A stretch of 64,000 nt of DNA, taken from Miltoncostaea marina (GTDB lineage: Bacteria > Actinomycetota > Thermoleophilia > Miltoncostaeales > Miltoncostaeaceae). How positions within the stretch are numbered: position 1 is the first letter of the stretch; every line of letters starts with the position of its first letter. The notes beneath the pieces were generated by a model, which was not told the origin of the DNA, searched no databases, and was given only the letters and a program-made list of their open reading frames with translations. This document shows positions 38,017 through 47,599 of this stretch, piece after piece. A program made the translations under genes and the position numbers. The DNA is taken from contig NZ_CP064655.1 of the NCBI RefSeq assembly GCF_018141525.1, positions 1 through 64,000 of the forward strand, written 5' to 3'.

Positions 38017-39468
38017 CTACGGGGCGAGCAGGGCCTCCGCGGCGCCACGGCAGGCGTCCAGGACCGGCGAAGCGAGCAGGGTGAGCGCGATGACCGCGAC
38101 CGCCGAGCCGACTGTGGCCAGGCCAACCGGCCCCGGCACGGCGAACGTCCGGCGCGCGGCCCCGTCGAGGGGCGGCGCCCAGGTCACCCAGACCACCCGC
38201 AGGTAGTAGCCGAGGCTGATCATGCTGCCGACGGCGCCGACGATCGCCAGCCAGGTCAGGTCGGCCTCCACGGCCGAGCCGAACAGCAGGAACTTGCCCA
38301 CGAACCCGGACAGCGGCGGGAAGCCGGCCAGCGAGAGCATGGCCACGGTCATCACCACGCCCAGCACGGGACGGGCGCGGCCGTAGCCGGTGAGCGCCGC
38401 CACCGTGTCGCCGTCCTCCACCTCGCGCTCCCGGATGATGACCACGGCGAAGGCCGCGAGGGTCATGGCCGCGTACGCGAGCAGGTAGTAGAGGGTGGCC
38501 TCGGCGCCGGCGATGCCGCCCGTGGCGACGCCGATCAGCAGGTAGCCGGCCTGGGCGATGCTCGAGTAGGCGAGCAGGCGCTTCATGTTCGACTGCACGA
38601 GCGCCGCGATGTTGCCGACCGCCATGCTCGCCACGGCGACGACCGCGATCACGACCGACCAGTCGTCCTGCAGGTCGGGCATCACGCCCGAGAAGACGCG
38701 CAGGAAGGCCGCCAGGGCCGCGGCCTTGACCGCGGTCGACATGAAGGCGGTGACGGTCGTCGGCGCGCCCTCGTAGACGTCGGGCGTCCACATGTGGAAC
38801 GGCACGGCGGAGGCCTTGAACGCGAGGCCCGCGGCGATCAGCACCATCGCCGCCAGCACCAGCGGCTCGCCGGTGAACGAGGTCCCCTCGAGCTCGCGGC
38901 CGATGTCGGCGAGCCGGATCGAGCCGGTGGCGCCGAACAGCAGGGTGAGCCCGTAGAGCAGGATCGCCGCCCCGACGCTGCCGACGATGAGGTACTTGAG
39001 GCCGCTCTCCAGCGAGCGCTCGCGCCACACCTCGAGCGCGCAGAGCACGTACAGGGCCACCGAGAGGATCTCGATGCCCAGGAAGATCATGATCAGGTCG
39101 CCCGCGCCGGCCACGAGCATCATGCCGGTGGCCGAGATCAGGATCAGGCCGACGTACTCCCCGCGCCGGTCCACTGCGGCCGGCTCGCGCCAGGCGAGCA
39201 GGATCGTGACGGCCGCGGCCGCCAGGAAGAGGATGTTGAGCAGCAGGCTGAAGCGGTCGGCCCGCAGTCCGCCGCCGAGCGAGTCCTGGCGCTCGCCCCA
39301 CAGCAGCAGCGACATGACGATCGCCGCGGTGATGCCGGCCATGCCGACGAGCGCGGGGCCGTGGCGGCGCGCGAGGCGACCGGGCCACAGTCCGGCGCCG
39401 AGGGCCAGCGTGGCCGCGCCCGCGGTGATCATGACCGGGGTCGCCGCGACGACGTTCAGCGCGCTCAG
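38017..39468 (-). CDS. nuoN: NADH-quinone oxidoreductase subunit N, probable CTG start
   Basis: Antiporter-like proton-pumping subunit of the membrane arm of complex I. The product has about 14 membrane helices. Conserved elements include FKASAVPFHMWTPDVYEG, NMKRLLAYSSIAQAGY and FPPLSGFVGK. CTG 39468 overlaps the nuoM stop as CTGA, exactly parallel to the ATGA and GTGA overlaps elsewhere in the operon, and gives 483 residues. ATG 39432 gives 471 but leaves a 32-base gap to nuoM's stop and trims the first helix region. Confidence 0.94.
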   Translation of the reverse strand: MSALNVVAATPVMITAGAATLALGAGLWPGRLARRHGPALVGMAGITAAIVMSLLLWGERQDSLGGGLRADRFSLLLNILFLAAAAVTILLAWREPAAVDRRGEYVGLILISATGMMLVAGAGDLIMIFLGIEILSVALYVLCALEVWRERSLESGLKYLIVGSVGAAILLYGLTLLFGATGSIRLADIGRELEGTSFTGEPLVLAAMVLIAAGLAFKASAVPFHMWTPDVYEGAPTTVTAFMSTAVKAAALAAFLRVFSGVMPDLQDDWSVVIAVVAVASMAVGNIAALVQSNMKRLLAYSSIAQAGYLLIGVATGGIAGAEATLYYLLAYAAMTLAAFAVVIIREREVEDGDTVAALTGYGRARPVLGVVMTVAMLSLAGFPPLSGFVGKFLLFGSAVEADLTWLAIVGAVGSMISLGYYLRVVWVTWAPPLDGAARRTFAVPGPVGLATVGSAVAVIALTLLASPVLDACRGAAEALLAP

Positions 39469-41048
39469 GGGGTCACCTCCGCCTCGTCGCCGGGCAGGGG
39501 CAGCGCCTCGGCCGGCGGGTTCTGGGCCGGCGTCGCCCGGATCTGGTCGGCCGGGCGGCCGGCGGCCACCTGGGCCGGCGCCACGGCGCGCTCGATGCTG
39601 CGGGTGGTGGCGTCCACGATGCCCCGCGGCCAGAGCGCGATGACCAGCATCGCCGCGACCAGCGGGAGCAGGATCGCCAGGTCGCGCCCGCGCAGCTCGG
39701 CGCGCCGCCCGTCGTCGGCGCCGCCGGGCACCGGGCCGTTCATCGTGGTCTGGTACATGCGCAGCATGTAGACGGCGGCGTAGGCGATGCCGAGGCAGGC
39801 GAGGGCCGCCAGCCAGACGTGCTGGCGGAAGACGCCGGTCAGGATGAGGAACTCGCCGGCGAAGGAGTTGGAGCCCGGGATCGCCAGGGAGGCCATCGCC
39901 ACGATCAGGAAGACGCCCGCCAGGCGCGGCGCGCCGGCGGCGAGGCCGCCGAGCCCGTCCATGCGGTCGTCGGGCGCGACGCGGTTGATGACCGCAACCA
40001 CGCCGAAGAGGGCGGCCACCACCACGCCGTGGTTGATCATCTGCAGCACGGCGCCCTGCGAGGCCTGGACGTCGATGGCCACGATCCCCAGGGCGATGAA
40101 CCCCAGGTGGGCGACGCTCGAGTAGGCCACCAGCAGGCGCATCGTCGGCGCGCGCCAGGCGAGCAGCGAGCCGTAGACGATGCCCGCCACCGCGAGCGCG
40201 CCCAGCGGCACGGCGAGGCGGTGGGCGCCCTCCGGGAAGACCGGCAGGCCCACGCGGATGAAGCCGTAGACGCCGGCCTTGCTCATCACCGCGCCGAGCA
40301 GCGCGGTCACGAGGATCGGGGCGGCCACGTAGGTGCGCGGCAGCCAGGCGTGGAACGGCCACAGCGGCAGCTTGATGGCGAAGGCGAGCGCGAAGCCGAG
40401 GAACAGCCAGGTGCTCTGGGTGTCGGTGAACGCGACGCCCTCGAGGTCGCGGATGAGGAAGGTGAACTGCCCGGTCGCGTCGCGGGCGACGAACGCCGTG
40501 GCGATGATCGCGACCAGCATCAGGAGGCTGCCGACCATCGTGTAGATCACGAAGGTCGCGGTGGCCCGCCGCCGCCCCTCGCCGCCCCACATGGCGATGA
40601 GGAAGAAGAACGGGACGAGCATCGCCTCCCAGAAGACGTAGAAGAGCACCAGGTGGCCGGCGGCGAACAGGCCCAGCAGCCCGGTCTCGGCCAGGAGCAG
40701 CAGCGCCAGGAAGCCGCGCGGGCGCTCCGGCAGGCGCCAGCAGGCCGCGCCGACGCCGAGCGCGAACAGCGCCGAGGTGAGCACGATCAGCCACAGCGAG
40801 ATGCCGTCGACGCCGACGTCCCAGGACAGGCCGACCTGCTCGGCCCACCCGGCGTGGTCGATGTGCTGCAGGCCGGCGACGTCCTGGTCGAACTCCACGA
40901 CGAGGACGACCGTGAGCACGAGGGTGCCGAGCGCGGCGACCAGCGCGTGGATGCGCGCCTGCACCGCGCCGGCGCCGCCGGGCGGCACGGCCAGCAGCGA
41001 CAGGGCGCCGACGAGCGGCAGCAGGACGATGGCGGAGACCCAGGGCAT
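39465..41048 (-). CDS. nuoM: NADH-quinone oxidoreductase subunit M
   Basis: Proton-pumping antiporter-like subunit of complex I. The 527-residue protein has about 14 membrane helices, the conserved glutamate region FYVFWEAMLVPFFFLI, the lysine-bearing KLPLWPFHAWLPRTYV, and VAYSSVAHLGFIALG. The C-terminal tail (about 490-527) is polar and acidic. ATG 41048 overlaps the nuoL stop as ATGA. Confidence 0.96.
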   Translation of the reverse strand: MPWVSAIVLLPLVGALSLLAVPPGGAGAVQARIHALVAALGTLVLTVVLVVEFDQDVAGLQHIDHAGWAEQVGLSWDVGVDGISLWLIVLTSALFALGVGAACWRLPERPRGFLALLLLAETGLLGLFAAGHLVLFYVFWEAMLVPFFFLIAMWGGEGRRRATATFVIYTMVGSLLMLVAIIATAFVARDATGQFTFLIRDLEGVAFTDTQSTWLFLGFALAFAIKLPLWPFHAWLPRTYVAAPILVTALLGAVMSKAGVYGFIRVGLPVFPEGAHRLAVPLGALAVAGIVYGSLLAWRAPTMRLLVAYSSVAHLGFIALGIVAIDVQASQGAVLQMINHGVVVAALFGVVAVINRVAPDDRMDGLGGLAAGAPRLAGVFLIVAMASLAIPGSNSFAGEFLILTGVFRQHVWLAALACLGIAYAAVYMLRMYQTTMNGPVPGGADDGRRAELRGRDLAILLPLVAAMLVIALWPRGIVDATTRSIERAVAPAQVAAGRPADQIRATPAQNPPAEALPLPGDEAEVTP

Positions 41049-42943
41049 CAGCGCACCGCCACCGCGAGCACCGCGCCGAGCACCGCGACGCCCGCCACCA
41101 TCGCGAAGGCGTAGGAGCGCACGAGGCCGCTCTGCAGCACGGAGAGCCCGCGGGCCGTCCCGATCAGGCTGCGCACCGTGCCCTCCACGGCGCCCTGCAC
41201 GCCGACGCGCTCGACGTCGCGCGTGAGCGTGTCGCCCAGGTCGCGCCCGGGCTGCACGACGGCCTCCTCGAAGACCTCGTCGAAGCGGTACTGGTCGGCC
41301 AGCAGGCCGCGCAGGGCCGGGGCCGGCAGCAGGCGGGTGCGCCGCGCCGGGTCGGCCACGAACACCCACCAGGCGAGGGCGATGCCGGCCGCGGCGAGCA
41401 GCACGCTCACCACGCTCACCACGACCTCGCCGGTGACGCTCGGCTCGAGGCCCGGGTCGGCGAGCAGGGCCGGCTCGAGCCAGCCGTCGAGCGGGTGCCA
41501 GGCGCCGGGCACCTGCAGCAGGCCGCCGACGGCCGCGAGCACCGCCAGCACCACCACCGGCGCCGACATCACCCACGAGGGCGCGTGCGGGGCGTGCGCG
41601 TAGCCGCCCTGCGGCTCGGGGCCCCAGAAGGCCCGGAAGAGCAGGCGGAACATGTAGAACGCGGTCAGGCCGGCGCCCACGAGGCCGACGATCGCCAGCA
41701 CCACGCCGAGCGGCCCGGCGTCGAGCGCGGTGGCGAGGATCTCGTCCTTCGAGAAGAAGCCCGAGAAGGGCGGGATGCCGGCGATCGCGAGGCACCCGAC
41801 CAGCACGGCCACGTGGGTCAGGCGCAGGTGGCGGCGCAGGCCGCCCATCCGGTCGAGGCTCTGCTCGCCGGCCAGCGCGTGGATGGCGATGCCGACGGCC
41901 AGGAAGAGCAGCGCCTTGAAGAAGGCGTGCGTCAGGAAGTGGAACATCGACGACCCGTACGCGCCGAGCCCCGCGCCCATGATCATGTAGCCGATCTGGC
42001 TGACGGTGCTCCAGGCGAGCACGCGCTTGATGTCCTCCTGCACCAGGGCGATGGTCGCGGCGACGAAGAGGGTCAGCGCGCCGACGATCGCCACCAGGTC
42101 GCCGGCGTACGGCGCGAGCTCGTAGAGCACGTTGCTGCGCACGATCATGTAGACGCCGGCGGTCACCATCGTCGCCGCGTGGATCAGGGCGCTGACCGGG
42201 GTCGGGCCCTCCATGGCGTCGGGCAGCCAGGTGTGCAGCGGGATCTGGGCGCTCTTGGCCGCGGCGCCGACGAACAGCAGCAGCGCGACGGCCTCCGCCA
42301 CGCCCGTGCCCTGGCCGAGGCCCTCCGGCGCGGCGGCGAAGACGCCGGCGTAGTCCAGCGTGCCCAGCTCGCGCACCAGCAGGAAGGCGGCGAGGATCAT
42401 CCCGATGTCGCCGATCACGTTGATCACGAACGCCTTCTTGGCGGCCGCGACGGCGCTCGGGCGGTCGTGGTAGTAGCCGATGAGCAGGTACGAGGCGAGG
42501 CCCACGAGGCCCCAGCCCACGATGAGGAAGAAGAAGTTGGCCGCCTCGACCAGGAGCAGCATCGCGAAGAGGAAGAAGTTCATCTCCGCGAAGAAGCGGC
42601 GGTAGTCGCGGTCGTGCTCCATGTACTCGGCCGAGTAGAGGACGATCAGCGAGCCGACGCCGGTCACCACCAGCATCATCAGCACCGACAGCGGGTCGAC
42701 GAGCAGCGCCAGGTCGATGTCGAGGCCGTCGGAGCGCACCCAGCCCCACAGGGTGGTGACGTGGTCGCGGTCCCCGGCGTCGCGGCCGAGCAGGATGCCG
42801 AAGATCACCAGCGTCAGCGCGAAGCCGATCGCCGGCAGGCCGACGCCCACGACGCGGGTGACGCGGCGGTCGGGCTCGCCCGGCCACAGCGACAGCACCA
42901 GGCAGGCGAGCAGGGGCAGGCCCAGCACGAGCCACGCGAGCAC
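41048..42943 (-). CDS. nuoL: NADH-quinone oxidoreductase subunit L
   Basis: The largest antiporter-like subunit of complex I, with the long lateral helix at its C-terminal part. The 631-residue product shows EMNFFLFAMLLLVEAANFFFL type sequence in the first half, KSAQIPLHTWLPDAMEGPTP, and WSTVSQIGYMIMGAGLG. GTG 42943 lies 22 bases after the nuoK stop. Confidence 0.96.
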   Translation of the reverse strand: MLAWLVLGLPLLACLVLSLWPGEPDRRVTRVVGVGLPAIGFALTLVIFGILLGRDAGDRDHVTTLWGWVRSDGLDIDLALLVDPLSVLMMLVVTGVGSLIVLYSAEYMEHDRDYRRFFAEMNFFLFAMLLLVEAANFFFLIVGWGLVGLASYLLIGYYHDRPSAVAAAKKAFVINVIGDIGMILAAFLLVRELGTLDYAGVFAAAPEGLGQGTGVAEAVALLLFVGAAAKSAQIPLHTWLPDAMEGPTPVSALIHAATMVTAGVYMIVRSNVLYELAPYAGDLVAIVGALTLFVAATIALVQEDIKRVLAWSTVSQIGYMIMGAGLGAYGSSMFHFLTHAFFKALLFLAVGIAIHALAGEQSLDRMGGLRRHLRLTHVAVLVGCLAIAGIPPFSGFFSKDEILATALDAGPLGVVLAIVGLVGAGLTAFYMFRLLFRAFWGPEPQGGYAHAPHAPSWVMSAPVVVLAVLAAVGGLLQVPGAWHPLDGWLEPALLADPGLEPSVTGEVVVSVVSVLLAAAGIALAWWVFVADPARRTRLLPAPALRGLLADQYRFDEVFEEAVVQPGRDLGDTLTRDVERVGVQGAVEGTVRSLIGTARGLSVLQSGLVRSYAFAMVAGVAVLGAVLAVAVR

Positions 42944-42965
42944 GGAGATGGTCAGGGTGCCGCCC

Positions 42966-43289
42966 TCAGCCCTTCATCGACGACAGCTGATCGAGGTCCA
43001 GCGCCAGGCGCTGGCGGAACACCGCCACCACGAGCCCGAGGCCGATCACGACCTCCGCCGCGGCGACGACCATGACCACGAGCGCGAAGACGTGCCCGTC
43101 GGTGGTGTCCCAGTACCGGCTGAACCCCACGAGCGCGAGGTTGGCCGAGTTGAGCATCAGCTCGACGGCCAGCAGCAGCAGCAAGGGGTTGCGCCGGATC
43201 ATCACGCCGAGCAGCCCGAGCAGGAACAGGGCGCCCGACACGGCGAGGTAGAGCGCGAGGGGCACGCCCTCCACGGTGGCCTGCATCAT
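42966..43289 (-). CDS. nuoK: NADH-quinone oxidoreductase subunit K
   Basis: Small three-helix membrane subunit near the quinone-coupling channel. The 107-residue protein carries the conserved glutamates in VELMLNSANLALVGF and VVAAAEVVIGLGLVVA. ATG 43289 overlaps the nuoJ stop as ATGA. Length is normal. Confidence 0.96.
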   Translation of the reverse strand: MMQATVEGVPLALYLAVSGALFLLGLLGVMIRRNPLLLLLAVELMLNSANLALVGFSRYWDTTDGHVFALVVMVVAAAEVVIGLGLVVAVFRQRLALDLDQLSSMKG

Positions 43290-43810
43290 CGGCCGCCCTC
43301 CGCCCGGATCGCGCGCTTGGCGAGCATCACGGCGCCCACCGCCGCCACGAGCAGCGCCAGCGAGGTGGCCTCGAAGGCGACGATGTTGTCGTCGATGAAC
43401 GAGCGGCCGATCGCCTCGGGGCTGCCGATGTCGCCCGTCGGGCGCGGGTCGTCGCGCATGCCGGGCAGGTCGGTCGTGGCGAGCACGACGACGCCCTGGA
43501 TGCCCAGGCCGATCACCGCGAGCCAGGCGAACGCCTGGTAGCGCACGAGCCGGTCGCCGGGCTCCACCTGCGGCCGCTCGCCGAGGTAGGCGATCACGAA
43601 CAGGAAGAGCACCACGATGGCGCCCGCGTAGACGATCACCTGGATCGCCGCGACGAACGGGGCCATCAGCAGCACGAACATCACGGCCACCGACAGCAGC
43701 GTCCCGATGAGGGCCACGGTGGCCCGGAACGGCGCCTTCTGGGTGATCACGAGGATCCCGCAGGCGATGGCGGAGGCGGCCGCGACGGTGAAGACGATGC
43801 GCTCACCCAC
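43286..43810 (-). CDS. nuoJ: NADH-quinone oxidoreductase subunit J
   Basis: Five-helix membrane subunit of complex I. The 174-residue protein contains VIVYAGAIVVLFLFVIAYLG, the conserved helix that bears the pi-bulge in structures. GTG 43810 follows a 33-base gap after nuoI, the widest after nuoA-N's start, and a TANNNT box lies eight bases upstream, so the membrane-arm genes may also have their own promoter. Confidence 0.95.
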   Translation of the reverse strand: MGERIVFTVAAASAIACGILVITQKAPFRATVALIGTLLSVAVMFVLLMAPFVAAIQVIVYAGAIVVLFLFVIAYLGERPQVEPGDRLVRYQAFAWLAVIGLGIQGVVVLATTDLPGMRDDPRPTGDIGSPEAIGRSFIDDNIVAFEATSLALLVAAVGAVMLAKRAIRAEGGR

Positions 43811-43818
43811 GGCGGACC

Positions 43819-43824
43819 ACCCTA
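43819..43824 (-). promoter_or_regulatory. Candidate internal -10 box before nuoJ
   Basis: TAGGGT on the minus strand ends eight bases before the nuoJ GTG, the same spacing as the leaderless genes in this window. It would permit separate expression of nuoJ-N. Confidence 0.4.
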
Positions 43825-43843
43825 GTGGACTGGGGCGACACGC

Positions 43844-44296
43844 TCAGGGCGCCTCGCGCAGCGGCACGGGCTTGGGGTGCGGCTCGAGCAGCATGTCCTT
43901 CGTGTAGAGCAGCTCCTGGCGGGAGCGCTCCGACAGCTCGTACTCGTGCTCGAGGGTGATGGCGTCGAACGGGCACGCCACCTCGCAGTAGCCGCAGAAG
44001 ATGCAGCGCGCCATGTTGATCTCGTAGATGCGGGCGTAGCGCTCGCCGGCCGACACGCGGTGCTCGGGCGTGTTCTCCTCGGCCACCACGCGGATGCAGT
44101 CGGCCGGGCAGGCGGCCACGCACAGCTCGCAGCCGACGCACTTCTCCAGGCCGTTGTCGTGCCGCCACAGCCGGTGGCGGCCCCGCCAGCGCGGGAACAC
44201 CGGCGTCTTGCGCTCCGGGTAGCCGATCGTCTCCGGCTTGGTGAGCATGTGCCGGAAGGTGACCGCGAAGCCCTTCAGCTGGTCGTCGAGTCCCAT
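43844..44296 (-). CDS. nuoI: NADH-quinone oxidoreductase subunit I
   Basis: Peripheral-arm subunit carrying two [4Fe-4S] clusters that pass electrons toward the quinone site. The 150-residue protein has both motifs: CVGCELCVAACPADC and CIFCGYCEVACPFDAI. ATG 44296 lies 16 bases after the nuoH stop. Length is normal for short-form NuoI. Confidence 0.96.
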   Translation of the reverse strand: MGLDDQLKGFAVTFRHMLTKPETIGYPERKTPVFPRWRGRHRLWRHDNGLEKCVGCELCVAACPADCIRVVAEENTPEHRVSAGERYARIYEINMARCIFCGYCEVACPFDAITLEHEYELSERSRQELLYTKDMLLEPHPKPVPLREAP

Positions 44297-44312
44297 GGGT
44301 CGTCGATCTCCG

Positions 44313-45308
44313 TCAGTTCGCGAATCCGAGCGCCACGACGATGGCCGTCACGACGAGGTTCAGGGTCGCCAGCGGCAGCAGCACCTTCCAGCCGAGCTGC
44401 ATCAGCCGGTCGTAGCGCAGGCGGGGCAGCGTGGCGCGCAGCCAGATGAAGCCGAACAGCAGCACGCCGACCTTGATGGCGAGCCACACCCAGCCCCACA
44501 GGAACGGGCCGGAGAAGCCGCCCAGGAAGAGCGTCGCCCCCAGCGCCGAGATGATGATCATGTTGATGTACTCGGCCAGGAAGAACATCGCGAACTTCAG
44601 GCCGCCGTACTCGGTGTGGTAGCCGGCCACGAGCTCCGACTCCGCCTCGGGCAGGTCGAACGGCGCGCGGTTGGTCTCGGCCACTGCGGCGACCAGGAAG
44701 ATCGCGAAGCCCACCGGCTGGGCCAGCACGTACCAGAAGGTGTCCCGCTGGGCGTTGACGATGTCCACCAGCGAGAGGCTCTGGGCCATCATCACCACGC
44801 CGACGATGGACAGGCCCATCGCCACCTCGTACGAGACGAGCTGGGCGGCGGTGCGGGCGGCCCCGAGCAGGCTGTACTTGTTGCCGCTCGCCCAGCCGCC
44901 CAGGATGAGGCCGTAGAAGCCCAGCCCGGAGAGGGCGAACAGGAACAGCACGCCGATGTCGAGGTCGGCGCCCACCAGGGCCACGTCGTGGCCGAACACC
45001 TCGATGGGGTCGCCGTACGGGATCACGGCCACCGCGGCCACGGCGGCGAACGCCGAGATCATGGGTGCGAGCTGGAAGAGGATCCGGTTGGCCCCCTGGG
45101 GGACGAAGTCCTCCTTGAAGATCAGCTTCACCACGTCGGCGAGCGGCTGCAGGTAGCCGACCGGGCCGGTGCGGTTGGGGCCGTAGCGCACCTGGAAGCG
45201 GCCGATCAGCTTGCGCTCCCAGAGCATCACGTAGGCGAAGACGGTCACGAGGATGAAGACGACGACCGCCGCCTTCACCAGCATGACGAGGAACGGCTCG
45301 TCGATCAC
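44313..45308 (-). CDS. nuoH: NADH-quinone oxidoreductase subunit H
   Basis: Eight-helix subunit forming much of the quinone cavity. The 331-residue protein has ERKLIGRFQVRYGPNRTGP, GGWASGNKYSLLGAARTAAQ and the loop AETNRAPFDLPEAESELVAGY. GTG 45308 overlaps the nuoG stop as GTGA. Confidence 0.96.
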   Translation of the reverse strand: MIDEPFLVMLVKAAVVVFILVTVFAYVMLWERKLIGRFQVRYGPNRTGPVGYLQPLADVVKLIFKEDFVPQGANRILFQLAPMISAFAAVAAVAVIPYGDPIEVFGHDVALVGADLDIGVLFLFALSGLGFYGLILGGWASGNKYSLLGAARTAAQLVSYEVAMGLSIVGVVMMAQSLSLVDIVNAQRDTFWYVLAQPVGFAIFLVAAVAETNRAPFDLPEAESELVAGYHTEYGGLKFAMFFLAEYINMIIISALGATLFLGGFSGPFLWGWVWLAIKVGVLLFGFIWLRATLPRLRYDRLMQLGWKVLLPLATLNLVVTAIVVALGFAN

Positions 45309-47599
45309 CCGACGACCTCGATCTCGACCCGCACCGGGCCGCGGTCGGCCGGCAGCAGGCGCTCGACGCCCGCCTCCGGGACCCCGGTGGTGGCGAAGGC
45401 GGCCCCCGCCGGGTGCGCCGGGTCGAGCCGCACCGGCAGCGCGCACTCGCCGAACGGCGAGCGCAGGCGGGCCCGCGCGCCGTCGGCCAGGCCCAGGCGG
45501 GCGCCCTCGGCCGGGTTGAGCACCAGCTCGGCGCCGGTGCGCACCCACGCGAGCGCCTCGGCGCGGTATGCGTCGGCCCCGCCGAACATGCGGGTGGTCG
45601 TCACGAGCGGCAGGCCGGTGCCGGCGGGCTCGCGGGGGCCGTTGACACCGTTGGGCGAGACCGGTGCGACGCCGGCCACCGGCGCGCCGAGCACGCCGAG
45701 CGCGTCGTAGTCAAGCCCCGCGAGCGCCGGCCGCGCGGCGGCGGCCGCGGCGAAGGTCGCGGCGGCCGTCCGGTACGGCGGCGGGGCGCCCAGTCGGTGC
45801 ATGAGGGCGATGAGGATCTCCCAGCCGGGGGCGGAGGCCTCCGGGCCGGCCGTGACCGGGCGCAGGCGCTGGGCCCGCCCGTTCATCGAGACGTAGACGC
45901 CCTCGGTCTCGTAGTGCGTCGAGGCCGGGATCGTGACGGTCGAGCTCTCGGTGAGCGTGGAGGCGAACGAGGCGATCGCCACCCGCGCCCGCACGCGGCC
46001 GAGGGCCCAGCCCCACTCGGGGCCGCCGGGGCCGTCGAGCGGGTCGGCGTGGATCGTCAGCAGGGTGTCGATCTCGCCCCGGCGGGCCGCGTCGAGCACC
46101 TCGGTGGCGCCCATGCCCAGCGCGCGCAGGCCGGCGCCGTTGACGTCGAGCCCCAGCTCGATCTGGCGGGCCCCGCGCTCGCCGGCCAGGCGGGCCAGCG
46201 CGCCCGCGGCGTCCGGCTCGGCGGCCAGGTCGGCCTCGTCCCACAGCACGATCATCCGCTCGGCGGCCGGCAGCTCGAGCGCCTCGAGCGCGGCGGCCAG
46301 GCGGCCCGGCTCGCTGCGCACGGCCGTGCCGAGCCCCTCGAGGCCGTGCGGCCGGGGGCCCACGGTGACCACGGTCGCCCCGCGGCGGCGCGCCTTGCGC
46401 ACCCGCAGCTCCACGATGCCCTGCTGCTCGCCCGGGTCGCCGCCGACGACCACCACCAGGTCGGCGCCGTCGATGTCGCCGAGCTGGGCGGCGGGCTGGG
46501 AGCGGATCGCCTCGAGGCCGGCGCCCGGGATGCCGAGGCGCTGCACGAGGGCGCCGGGCAGCGCGGCGCGTGCCAGCTCCTGGGCGAGGAAGCCCTCCTC
46601 CACGGTCGCCCGCGGGCCGACGAGGATCCCCACCTTCCCGCCCCGGCCCAGCACGAGCGCCGCGGCGTCGACCGCCTCGTCGAGCTGCGCCTCCTTCACG
46701 CGGCCCTCGTCGCGGATCGCCGGCGCGCGCAGGCGGTCCGGGCCGTCGTTGCCCGCGTACGCGAAGCGGCACAGGTCCGACAGCCAGCCCTCCTCGACCG
46801 CGTAGTTCGGGTCGGGCCGCCCGGTGACGCGCTGCACGGCCCCCTCGCGCTCGGTGAGCTCCACGTTGCAGCCGCAGGGGCAGTGGCCGCACACCGACGG
46901 GGTGTTGCGGATGTCCCAGGGGCGGGCGCGGAAGCGGTACGGGATGGAGGTGAGCGCCCCCACCGGGCACAGGTCGATGACGTTGCCGGTGAAGCGCCCC
47001 ACGTACTGGTCGCCGGTCAGCGTGGCCACCACCGAGCCCGCGCCGCGGTCCTCCATCACCAGCAGCTTGTCCTCGGCCACGTCCTGGCTGAAGCGCACGC
47101 AGCGCCAGCACTGGATGCAGCGCTCGCGGTCGATCGCGATCAGCGACGACAGGTCGAGGGGCTTCGGGAAGTGGCGCTTTGGCTCGACGAAGCGGGTTTT
47201 GCCGGGACCGAAGCGGAAGGTGCGGTCCTGCAGCGGGCACTCGCCGCCCTTGTCGCACACCGGGCAGTCCAGCGGGTGGTTCTCGAGCAGGAACTCGAGC
47301 ACGCCGTCCTGGCCGTCCTTCGCAAGCTCCGAGGTGGTCCGCACCACCATGTCCGGCTGCACGGGGGTGCTGCAGGCGGTCTGCAGGCCGCGCATGCCCT
47401 CGACCTCCACGAGGCACATGCGGCACGCGCCCACGGGCGGCCCGAGGCGCGGCTCGTAGCAGAAGATCGGCACCTCGACGCCGTGCGCGAACGCGGCATC
47501 GACCAGCATCGTCCCGGCCGGCGCGGTCACCTTGCGGCCGTTGAGCTCGAACTCGACCTGGCCCTCGGCGGTCAGGTCGACGGGCGCGTAGTCAGCCAC
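45305..47599 (-). CDS. nuoG: NADH-quinone oxidoreductase subunit G
   Basis: Large iron-sulfur subunit of the peripheral arm. The 764-residue product has an N-terminal [2Fe-2S] ferredoxin domain (CRMCLVEVEG), the His-Cys3 cluster region (ENHPLDCPVCDKGGECPLQD), CIQCWRCVRFSQDVA, a CGHCPCGCNVEL cluster motif, and then molybdopterin-oxidoreductase-like domains that bind no cofactor. GTG 47599 lies eight bases inside nuoF. Confidence 0.95.
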   Translation of the reverse strand: MADYAPVDLTAEGQVEFELNGRKVTAPAGTMLVDAAFAHGVEVPIFCYEPRLGPPVGACRMCLVEVEGMRGLQTACSTPVQPDMVVRTTSELAKDGQDGVLEFLLENHPLDCPVCDKGGECPLQDRTFRFGPGKTRFVEPKRHFPKPLDLSSLIAIDRERCIQCWRCVRFSQDVAEDKLLVMEDRGAGSVVATLTGDQYVGRFTGNVIDLCPVGALTSIPYRFRARPWDIRNTPSVCGHCPCGCNVELTEREGAVQRVTGRPDPNYAVEEGWLSDLCRFAYAGNDGPDRLRAPAIRDEGRVKEAQLDEAVDAAALVLGRGGKVGILVGPRATVEEGFLAQELARAALPGALVQRLGIPGAGLEAIRSQPAAQLGDIDGADLVVVVGGDPGEQQGIVELRVRKARRRGATVVTVGPRPHGLEGLGTAVRSEPGRLAAALEALELPAAERMIVLWDEADLAAEPDAAGALARLAGERGARQIELGLDVNGAGLRALGMGATEVLDAARRGEIDTLLTIHADPLDGPGGPEWGWALGRVRARVAIASFASTLTESSTVTIPASTHYETEGVYVSMNGRAQRLRPVTAGPEASAPGWEILIALMHRLGAPPPYRTAAATFAAAAAARPALAGLDYDALGVLGAPVAGVAPVSPNGVNGPREPAGTGLPLVTTTRMFGGADAYRAEALAWVRTGAELVLNPAEGARLGLADGARARLRSPFGECALPVRLDPAHPAGAAFATTGVPEAGVERLLPADRGPVRVEIEVVG

